Both the position numbers and the translations under genes were made by a program. Shown piece after piece: positions 1 through 5,079 of a stretch of DNA of 5,939 nucleotides. Under the pieces are notes generated by a model. The model was given only the letters and a program-made list of their open reading frames with translations. It did not search any database and had not been told where the DNA came from. This DNA is from an uncultured Nitrospinaceae bacterium (GTDB lineage Bacteria; Nitrospinota; Nitrospinia; Nitrospinales; VA-1), in contig CALJGH010000132.1 of the NCBI GenBank assembly GCA_938073925.1, positions 1-5,939 of the forward strand, in the 5' to 3' direction. Numbering within the stretch: position 1 is the first letter of the stretch; the number at the start of each line of letters is the position of its first letter.

Positions 1-195
1 CCTCAGAGGGGCATATCCACCAAAAAAATTATACAAAAACAATTTTTTCGTATACAGGCTAAACAGAGATAATCAGTAACTCATTCAATGAGATAACGAA
101 AGTATATTTTTATTTTTAGCATCAACGGCACTTATTGTTTGGATTGGTAAAATACTTTTTCTTCAATACTATAGGTTATTTCTGAAAGACCAAAA

Positions 196-240
196 AGAGT
201 GGATTATGACTACAACGGTCGGGTTGACCGAGGTCACTCT
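196..240 (-). terminator. Possible intrinsic terminator of yacG
   Basis: Read on the minus strand, a 6-bp outer stem (agagtg at 240-235 pairing with cactct at 201-196) encloses a second 5-bp hairpin (216-220 with 226-230, 5-base loop). The outer 3' arm runs directly into a short T run (ctttttgg). The structure starts inside the yacG stop codon. The outer stem is short and the region between the two stems is unpaired on one side, so this is a weak candidate. It is placed where a terminator would be expected. No folding energy was computed. Confidence 0.3.
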
Positions 241-421
241 AGATTTCTGAATCTATAAAAGGGTCATCACTTTCGATGACATACTTTCCATCTAGCCAGG
301 CACCGAGGTCGATGGTGCGACAACGCTCCGAGCAAAAGGGTAAATAAGGATTTTGCTCTTTATCCATTTCTGATAGATTTTTACAGATGGGACATTTTAA
401 TTTTTTTTCTTTTTCAGTCAT
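239..421 (-). CDS. yacG: YacG-family zinc-binding DNA gyrase inhibitor
   Basis: This is a 60-residue protein with a four-cysteine zinc site: C10-x2-C13 and C30-x3-C34. The second pair sits in the family signature FCSERCR, followed by the typical R-x-I-D-L-G-x-W-L tail (residues 35-43). In E. coli, YacG binds one zinc ion and blocks gyrase from binding DNA by contacting the GyrB C-terminal region. That role is carried over here by homology. Length is normal for the family (about 60-70 residues). The ATG at 421 is the only reasonable start: an in-frame stop lies at 451-449, and only a CTG lies between. There is no convincing Shine-Dalgarno sequence just upstream; the leader near the start is A-rich. 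The gene is single and divergent from the gsp genes. YacG is often found next to coaE or pilus/secretion genes, but no such partner is visible on its own strand. Confidence 0.92.
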   Translation of the reverse strand: MTEKEKKLKCPICKNLSEMDKEQNPYLPFCSERCRTIDLGAWLDGKYVIESDDPFIDSEI

Positions 422-472
422 TTTTTTAGTCAGAAAATTTACGCGATTTTAGCACCTCTTCTACTACCTAAA

Positions 473-500
473 CCTATAAAATCCACACCTTAATTGCCAA
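473..500 (-). promoter_or_regulatory. Candidate sigma-70 promoter of yacG
   Basis: On the minus strand, TTGGCA (500-495; 5 of 6 to the -35 consensus) is followed after 16 bases by TATAGG (478-473; 4 of 6 to the -10 consensus). Transcription would start near 466 and give a leader of about 45 bases. Spacing and position fit a housekeeping promoter. The -35 box overlaps one copy of the direct repeat described for this intergenic region, which could allow repression. Prediction is by eye only. Confidence 0.45.
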
Positions 501-540
501 TAAAAATCCATATTAGCCCACCTTTCGGTGTCTAATTGCC
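491..540. repeat. Pair of 8-bp direct repeats, 42 bp apart
   Basis: The octamer taattgcc occurs at 491-498 and 533-540. Both copies are followed by an A-rich stretch. The centre-to-centre distance of 42 bp is close to four helical turns, so both would face the same side of DNA. The left copy overlaps the proposed -35 box of yacG. This could be a pair of regulator sites, but an 8-bp match in AT-rich DNA can arise by chance. Confidence 0.2.
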
Positions 541-576
541 CGATAAAATTTTAACTACTTGTATATTAAGCTATTA

Positions 577-605
577 TTGCTTTTTTAATGGAATGAGGAT
601 ACAAT
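577..605 (+). promoter_or_regulatory. Candidate sigma-70 promoter of gspA-gspB
   Basis: TTGCTT (577-582; 3 of 6 to the -35 consensus) and TACAAT (600-605; 5 of 6 to the -10 consensus) are separated by an ideal 17 bases. The start would fall near 612, giving a leader of about 175 bases before the gspA ATG. The -10 box is good and the -35 box is weak, which could mean activator dependence. I found no sigma-54 type -24/-12 signal. Confidence 0.35.
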
Positions 606-786
606 GTTGGAGATTAGAGCAAGGCATAACTATTTGAAAATAAAAGAATAATCATATTATTCTCAAAATTCAAAGAGAAAACTTTGCCGACAGGCATAAA
701 TAAACTAATAAGATAACTATCAATAACTTACAGCCCTATTGCTGAAAGAGTGGCTGATACTTAACTAACCAGATGGAAGAAAGCGC

Positions 787-2865
787 ATGATAACCGAAGT
801 TCAATCACCGGATTTTTATAAGTTGTTGGGAGTGAAACCCAACGCCAACCAAAAAGAGATCGACCGTGCCTATCAGAAGCTAATAGGTAAGTTTGATTCT
901 TCGGAAGGTGAAAGGAAGTCGCTTGACAAACCTACATTGAAAGAACAAATCGAAGCGGCACAGGAGGCCTATGACACGCTCTCTAATAAGGAAAAGCGCG
1001 AAGCCTATGATGCCGTGGTTCAAGTAAAAAAGATGCCGGAACCTTCTGCGCCTGTTAAACCCGGTCCTCTTCAATTTATGGGTCGCAAAGATCAATCGAA
1101 AAACCCGAAGCACCAAAATGTTTATCAGGATTTTTTTGGCTTTTCTGAAAAACCGTTTGACCTTACCCCTGATCCTAAATATCTTTATTTGAGTCCAAAG
1201 CATAAAGAAGTGCTGGCGCATCTGGTTTATGGTTTGCAGGAGAATAATGGTTTCTTGAAAATTATCGGCGAAGTGGGAACGGGTAAGACGATGATCTGCC
1301 GTAGTTTTCTAAGGGAGTTGAGAACTGATTTTAATATTGCCTATATATTTAATCCGGCCATCAATGAACTGGAGCTGCTACAGACCATCAACAGTGAATT
1401 GGGATTGCCCGGTAAAAGTAAAAGCAAAAAGAAACTGATCGATCTGCTCAACGCTTTTTTGTTGGAAGAACGGGCGAAAGGCCACAGAGTCGTCGTTATT
1501 ATTGATGAGGCTCAGGATTTAGAACCCAAGGTTATGGAACAATTAAGGTTGCTTTCGAATCTTGAAACCGATACTGAAAAACTTATTCAGATCGTATTGA
1601 TCGGTCAACCGGAATTGGAAAAAGTTCTGGCCAAAGACGGACTGCGTCAGTTGCGCCAACGCATCACGATTCAGTGGGAATTGTTACCGTTAAACCTGGA
1701 AGAGACCCGTGGCTATATTCAACACAGGTTGAATGTGGCGTTAGGAAAAGGGAAGGTTCGCTTTTCTCGTCAAGCAGTTGAAACTGTTTTTCGTTATTCA
1801 CGCGGAATTCCACGAATGATCAATGTTATCAGTGACCGAACTTTGTTGATCGCGTATACGGAGGGCACAAAAAAAATCAGTCCGCAAATTGTTAAAATTG
1901 CTGTGAAAGATATTGGTAGTCTGGTGCCGCTTGAATCCTGGGCCGACAAGTTTTGGAAGCTAGTGATTCCTTCCGCGATTGCAGCAGGAATTGGTGTCTT
2001 TGCTCTGAACTTTTTTGCGTTACCGGAATTCGATAACAAACCGCAAGGCAAAGATATTGCCGCTTTAATTAAAGAAGACCCTATCGATCTTTCGTCACCG
2101 GGTGAACTGATTAATTATTCTGCTGCTTCCGCAACAGTTGCTCCAAGTTCGAATGCTCCTGAAGTAGTGCCACAGTACGTTGCTGTTGTAGAAGCCGCTT
2201 CCAAACCAATTCCAAGCAATGGAATGTTAAGTATTTCAGATTCGGAAAAACTTGTAACATATCTATCCAGCCTGACGCTCATGGAAAGCAAACTGGAAGC
2301 TGTTAAATGGATTTTCGAATCCTGGAATATTACCCTCGAAAACCTTCAAGACAAAGAAGACCTGGAAATATTGATAGAGGACTATCAGTTACTTCAATAT
2401 GAAATGAATGGAACCATGAAACGATTGCAAAGCCTCAACTATCCTGCTCTATTAGAGATTGCACTTCCCAACGCGCAGGGAACCAAATATCTGGCCCTGT
2501 CTTCTATCAAAGGAGATACAGGTGTGTTCGGGTCGGTGGATAAAATTGAAATGCCGCTTTCGATTATCAATTCGATTTGGACAAGGAAAGCGATTGTTTT
2601 GTGGAAAGACTTCGAAAATCTGCCGGAATCATTTGATCTGGGATTCAAAGGTAAAGAAGCAGTTTGGCTGCAAAAAAATCTACGTCTTCTCGGTTATTTT
2701 CAAGGGAGAGAAGCTCCTTTGTATGGCCCTAAAACAATTCGCGCCGTAAGAAGGCTTCAGCGTAATAATAATATTAAAGATGATGGCAAGTTTCAAGTAG
2801 ACAGTAAGATGCTTGTGTATAATCTTCTGCAAATTTATCCAACCCCAGAACTGGTAATCCAGTAA
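787..2865 (+). CDS. gspA: GspA/ExeA-type AAA+ ATPase with N-terminal J-like domain
   Basis: The protein has 692 residues. Residues 8-78 resemble a J domain (FYKLLGV, EIDRAYQKL, AAQEAYDTLSNKEKREAYD), but the HPD motif is replaced by D37-S38-S39. A Pro-rich linker (81-96) leads to an ExeA-type AAA+ ATPase (about 112-380) with Walker A GEVGTGKT (161-168), Walker B VVVIIDEAQD (235-244) and a sensor-2-like GIPRMINVISDR (340-351). One membrane helix follows (about 389-411). A Ser/Ala/Pro-rich stretch and a degenerate C39-peptidase-like domain (about 482-612, no cysteine) come next. The tail is a peptidoglycan-binding type 1 domain (about 620-680). In Aeromonas and Vibrio, GspA with GspB uses ATP and wall binding to help place the type II secretin; the ATPase is cytoplasmic and the tail periplasmic. 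Known ExeA is about 547 residues, so the J-like module accounts for most of the extra length. A ggaag Shine-Dalgarno sequence (775-779) lies 7 bases before the ATG. gspB follows after 20 bases. Confidence 0.9.
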   Translation: MITEVQSPDFYKLLGVKPNANQKEIDRAYQKLIGKFDSSEGERKSLDKPTLKEQIEAAQEAYDTLSNKEKREAYDAVVQVKKMPEPSAPVKPGPLQFMGRKDQSKNPKHQNVYQDFFGFSEKPFDLTPDPKYLYLSPKHKEVLAHLVYGLQENNGFLKIIGEVGTGKTMICRSFLRELRTDFNIAYIFNPAINELELLQTINSELGLPGKSKSKKKLIDLLNAFLLEERAKGHRVVVIIDEAQDLEPKVMEQLRLLSNLETDTEKLIQIVLIGQPELEKVLAKDGLRQLRQRITIQWELLPLNLEETRGYIQHRLNVALGKGKVRFSRQAVETVFRYSRGIPRMINVISDRTLLIAYTEGTKKISPQIVKIAVKDIGSLVPLESWADKFWKLVIPSAIAAGIGVFALNFFALPEFDNKPQGKDIAALIKEDPIDLSSPGELINYSAASATVAPSSNAPEVVPQYVAVVEAASKPIPSNGMLSISDSEKLVTYLSSLTLMESKLEAVKWIFESWNITLENLQDKEDLEILIEDYQLLQYEMNGTMKRLQSLNYPALLEIALPNAQGTKYLALSSIKGDTGVFGSVDKIEMPLSIINSIWTRKAIVLWKDFENLPESFDLGFKGKEAVWLQKNLRLLGYFQGREAPLYGPKTIRAVRRLQRNNNIKDDGKFQVDSKMLVYNLLQIYPTPELVIQ

Positions 2866-2885
2866 CTCCTATACAGGCATAGCAA

Positions 2886-3662
2886 ATGAGCACGATTTTA
2901 AAAACGCTAAAAAAACTTGAAAAAGAAAAAAGCGTTTTAGAAAAAGGATTAGACTTAAAGGAGTTGGTTCTTCAAGATGAAGAAAACCTTTGTTTTAATT
3001 CGCCTTCAGAGACTCCCCGAAAAATATTTTTAATAAGCGCAATATTATTTAGTGGAATCGTGTTGGGTCTGTTTTGGAAATCGAAGGGCAGCCCTCCAGA
3101 AAATCAAGTTGTTCGAGCTTCAGCGCCGAATACGGGTTATTATAAGAACCCGGCTCCAGTAAAAAATCAATATATCACTCCAGTTCCTGGCATATCGCTT
3201 TCAAATATTCCAGAGCAAGAAAAACCTTATCAAAGTCCTGCGGTAGAGAATATTTTTTACGCAGTCGAAAAAGAAATTCCCAAGAATGTAGAGAGAGCAA
3301 TTGAGCCTGTTAAACCGCCAACCGTTCTTGCAAGAAGCAACTCTCAGAAGCAGCAAAGGCGGGATGTTTATGAAATTCAGTCTTTGATCGCAACCGCGAA
3401 ATCGCTGGCAGACGAGCCGGAAGAAATTTTTATTCCACAAATCAACAAAAGTCTCTCTACCCCCGATTTAAAAGTAAAAGGGATTATCTTTTTTTCTCCA
3501 GAGAGTTCTTCTAATCATATTTTTGTTTCGACCCCCAAAAGTAATAATCATAAGATGCGCGTTGGAGATTCAATTGATTCTGCTACTCTTATAAAAATAG
3601 AATCAACGGGTGCGGTGTTTACTTATCAGGGTGAAACTGCTTTCCTGAATATCGGCGGCTAG
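2886..3662 (+). CDS. gspB: GspB/ExeB-type secretion accessory protein
   Basis: The protein has 258 residues. It opens with a cytoplasmic helix of the family's style (MSTILKTLKKLEKEK; GspB proteins typically begin with a similar 'S-x-I-L-x-A-L-x-K-x-E' segment). A single membrane helix follows at about 46-64. Next comes a long Pro-, Asn- and Ser-rich periplasmic spacer (about 66-190). The C-terminal domain at about 192-258 (LKVKGIIFF, HKMRVGDSI, GAVFTYQGETAFL) matches the type II secretion GspB/PilP-like beta fold. In characterised systems, GspB pairs with GspA in the inner membrane and contacts the secretin through its periplasmic domain. An agg (2875-2877), 8 bases before the ATG, serves as a modest ribosome site. 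The gene starts 20 bases after gspA, so the two are almost certainly co-transcribed. The spacer is too variable to judge. The call rests on gene order, topology and the C-terminal domain together. Confidence 0.87.
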   Translation: MSTILKTLKKLEKEKSVLEKGLDLKELVLQDEENLCFNSPSETPRKIFLISAILFSGIVLGLFWKSKGSPPENQVVRASAPNTGYYKNPAPVKNQYITPVPGISLSNIPEQEKPYQSPAVENIFYAVEKEIPKNVERAIEPVKPPTVLARSNSQKQQRRDVYEIQSLIATAKSLADEPEEIFIPQINKSLSTPDLKVKGIIFFSPESSSNHIFVSTPKSNNHKMRVGDSIDSATLIKIESTGAVFTYQGETAFLNIGG

Positions 3663-3666
3663 CAAC

Positions 3667-3688
3667 ACTCCATTGCAGAATATGGAGT
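3667..3688 (+). terminator. Weak terminator-like hairpin after gspB
   Basis: A 7-bp stem (actccat at 3667-3673 with atggagt at 3682-3688) closes an 8-base loop. It begins 4 bases after the gspB stop. A run of five T follows at 3695-3699, six bases after the stem. The stem has only three G-C pairs and the T run is not adjacent, so termination would be partial at best. It may separate gspB from the next reading frame, or it may be chance. Confidence 0.3.
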
Positions 3689-3715
3689 CGACAATTTTTA
3701 CTCGGCACAGAAATA

Positions 3716-4054
3716 TTGCACACGGTCTACAAAGCGATTTCACCAGAAGAGATGGGTCGGATACTTGCTTATTGCAAGGAACATACACTCTTTGAGATTT
3801 ATCCCGGCGAAGAAGGTTCGCAACAAACGGTGATTGTAAATTCGCGTCAAGAAAACGAGCCTCTGGAAAATTTTAAACCACTGGGTGCTTTTTATTGCAA
3901 TTATCTGGGAGAAGGAATTATATCTATCGATCAGGAAGAGTCCGACTACGATGCGATACCATCGGCGCAAAAACATGTGGCGTATATCAAGCAGGTGATC
4001 AATATCCTTATCGAAAAAGCTCACCCCGGAGCAAAACTGCAGTTTCCCGTGTGA
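3716..4054 (+). CDS. Hypothetical protein, start uncertain
   Basis: I do not recognise this protein. As drawn it has 112 residues, is acidic and appears soluble: no signal peptide, no membrane helix. It has a mixed helix/strand look, with a probable C-terminal helix (about residues 84-102) and three cysteine/tyrosine-rich spots (AYC at 18-20, FYCNY at 59-63). The start at 3716 is a TTG with no Shine-Dalgarno sequence. The frame is open back to a stop at 3632, without any ATG or GTG in between. The first in-frame ATG is at 3752 (residue 13) and would give 100 residues, but its purine-rich stretch (agaagag) touches the start codon. It lies 53 bases after gspB on the same strand, so it could be the last gene of that operon, or independent. 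It is judged real because the frame is long, the composition is protein-like, and the overlapping reverse frame has a poor composition. Confidence 0.6.
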   Translation: MHTVYKAISPEEMGRILAYCKEHTLFEIYPGEEGSQQTVIVNSRQENEPLENFKPLGAFYCNYLGEGIISIDQEESDYDAIPSAQKHVAYIKQVINILIEKAHPGAKLQFPV

Positions 4055-4087
4055 ATAAAGAATCTGCATGAATCTGAGATCTTCCTA

Positions 4088-4101
4088 TTAACCATGGTTA
4101 A
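4088..4101. repeat. Perfect 14-bp palindrome, possible operator
   Basis: ttaaccatggttaa is a perfect inverted repeat with no central gap. It sits 34 bases after the hypothetical gene and about 100 bases before glyQ. It is followed within 5 bases by ttgact (4106-4111), which resembles a -35 box, though I see no matching -10 at the right distance. The symmetry and intergenic position suit a dimeric repressor site. The family is not identifiable. Confidence 0.3.
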
Positions 4102-4141
4102 AGGCTTGACTGTATTGTATGGTTTCACAGGCCCTGACCAG

Positions 4142-4161
4142 CTCGCTCCACGCGGAGTGAG
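4142..4161 (+). terminator. Strong GC-rich hairpin upstream of glyQ
   Basis: An 8-bp stem (ctcgctcc at 4142-4149 with ggagtgag at 4154-4161, one G-U pair) closes a 4-base loop. Three further pairs (acc at 4137-4139 with ggt at 4163-4165) are possible across a small internal loop. The stem is far stronger than anything around it. There is no clean T run: the tail is ggggttgacttt. It may end transcripts from the hypothetical gene, or form part of a glyQ leader if transcription starts further upstream. It does not match a T-box: I see no tggn-acc antiterminator sequence. Confidence 0.4.
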
Positions 4162-4164
4162 GGG

Positions 4165-4192
4165 TTGACTTTGATTGTTGATCTCTGATACA
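4165..4192 (+). promoter_or_regulatory. Tentative promoter of glyQ
   Basis: ttgact (4165-4170; 5 of 6 to the -35 consensus) is followed after 16 bases by gataca (4187-4192; 3 of 6 to the -10 consensus). If used, transcription would begin near 4199, only a few bases before the glyQ ATG, giving an almost leaderless mRNA. That would fit the missing ribosome site in front of glyQ. The -10 box is poor, so this is a tentative call. Confidence 0.28.
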
Positions 4193-4203
4193 CCCTATCG
4201 ACT

Positions 4204-5079
4204 ATGTATTTTCAAGATATCATTTTAAATCTCCAAAATTTTTGGGCATCACGTGAATGCGCAATACACCAACCTTATGATATTGAGGTGGGGGCTGGCA
4301 CGTTTAATCCCTGCACTTTTTTCAGAGTGCTGGGTCCCGAACCTTATAATGCTGCGTATGTGGAACCCTCTCGTCGTCCGACGGATGGCAGGTATGGAGA
4401 AAATCCAAACAGGCTACAACATTACTACCAGTTTCAAGTGATTCTTAAACCGTCTCCGGAAGATGTGCAGGACCAATATTTAAACAGTCTCACCGTTTTG
4501 GGCGTGGATCCTCTGAAACACGATATCCGTTTCGTCGAGGATGATTGGGAGTCGCCGACTCTAGGAGCTTGGGGACTGGGTTGGGAAGTCTGGCTGGACG
4601 GTATGGAAATTACACAGTTCACTTATTTTCAACAGGTGGGGGGCATAGATTTAAAACCGGTTACCGCTGAGTTGACTTATGGATTGGAACGCATCGCGAT
4701 GTATTTGCAAAATGTAGAAAATGTTTATGATTTGAAATGGAATAAGAATCTTTTATATGGTGATGTCCACCTCGAAACGGAAAAGCAATTTTCCCGTTAT
4801 AATTTCGAAGCTTCCAATAAAGAACGATTGTTTCAATGGTTTGATATGTATGAGGCGGAAGCGAAAGAGTTATTGGAAAAGGAACTGGTTCTTCCTGCTT
4901 ATGATTACACGTTGAAATGTTCGCACGCGTTTAATTTGTTGGATGCGAGAGGTGCTATTAGTGTAACTGAACGCACAGGTTTTATAGGACGAGTTCGAAA
5001 TCTTGCGCGTTTATGTGCGGAAATTTATGTGCAGCAGAGAGAGACAATGCAGTTTCCCCTGTTAAAAATTAAATCTTAA
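4204..5079 (+). CDS. glyQ: Glycyl-tRNA synthetase alpha subunit
   Basis: The protein has 291 residues (E. coli GlyQ has about 303). It is the catalytic chain of the bacterial two-subunit glycyl-tRNA synthetase, which joins glycine to tRNA-Gly with ATP in the cytoplasm. Class II signatures are well kept: QPYDIEVGAGTF (23-34), PSRRPTDGRYGENPNRLQHYYQ (55-76), RFVEDDWESPTLGAWGLGWEVWLDGMEITQFTYFQQVGG (109-147) and the motif 3 region ELTYGLERIAMY (156-167). The C-terminal AFNLLDARGAISVTER block is also present. Small departures from the usual sequence include E18 where glycine is common and E54 where glutamine is common. The ATG is fixed by homology (family proteins start just before FQDIIL) and by an in-frame stop at 4186-4188. 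No Shine-Dalgarno sequence is visible. The beta subunit gene glyS, usually the next gene, is absent here. The stop codon overlaps that of the convergent TPR gene. Confidence 0.97.
   Translation: MYFQDIILNLQNFWASRECAIHQPYDIEVGAGTFNPCTFFRVLGPEPYNAAYVEPSRRPTDGRYGENPNRLQHYYQFQVILKPSPEDVQDQYLNSLTVLGVDPLKHDIRFVEDDWESPTLGAWGLGWEVWLDGMEITQFTYFQQVGGIDLKPVTAELTYGLERIAMYLQNVENVYDLKWNKNLLYGDVHLETEKQFSRYNFEASNKERLFQWFDMYEAEAKELLEKELVLPAYDYTLKCSHAFNLLDARGAISVTERTGFIGRVRNLARLCAEIYVQQRETMQFPLLKIKS

Larger units (their letters stand above)
422..786. other. Divergent intergenic region between yacG and gspA
   Basis: This 365-base AT-rich gap has no coding frame that I can support. It holds the yacG promoter candidate, a candidate promoter for gspAB (577-605), and a weaker one (TTGAAA at 634-639 with TATTAT at 655-660, only 15 bases apart). 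A small hairpin cacc-tttc-ggtg lies at 519-530. Two short direct repeats are present: taattgcc (491-498 and 533-540) and aggcataa (622-629 and 692-699). If the first gsp promoter is used, the gspA leader would be about 175 bases long. I recognise no known riboswitch in it. Confidence 0.6.

Noticed and set aside
80..92. ctcatt-c-aatgag inverted repeat near the left edge
   Set aside because: The 6-bp arms with a 1-base centre are AT-rich, lie in DNA with no gene context and are easily expected by chance.
880..1221. Minus-strand frame of 113 codons inside gspA
   Set aside because: It is rich in Arg and Phe, as expected from the complement of Lys/Glu-rich codons, and lies inside a well-supported gene.
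3682..3795. 37-codon frame starting at ATG 3682
   Set aside because: It has no ribosome site, its ATG lies in the arm of a hairpin, and the product is short and unremarkable. It is kept only as a possible frameshifted start of the next gene.
3740..4069. Minus-strand frame of 109 codons opposite the hypothetical gene
   Set aside because: It overlaps the plus-strand frame almost fully, has a composition unlike a folded protein (many Phe, Arg, Ile, His in a shadow pattern) and no ribosome site. The plus-strand reading is preferred.
4055..4203. T-box or glycine riboswitch upstream of glyQ
   Set aside because: There is a strong hairpin, but no T-box antiterminator sequence and no glycine aptamer core that I can recognise; the spacer is also too short for a full T-box leader plus gene end.
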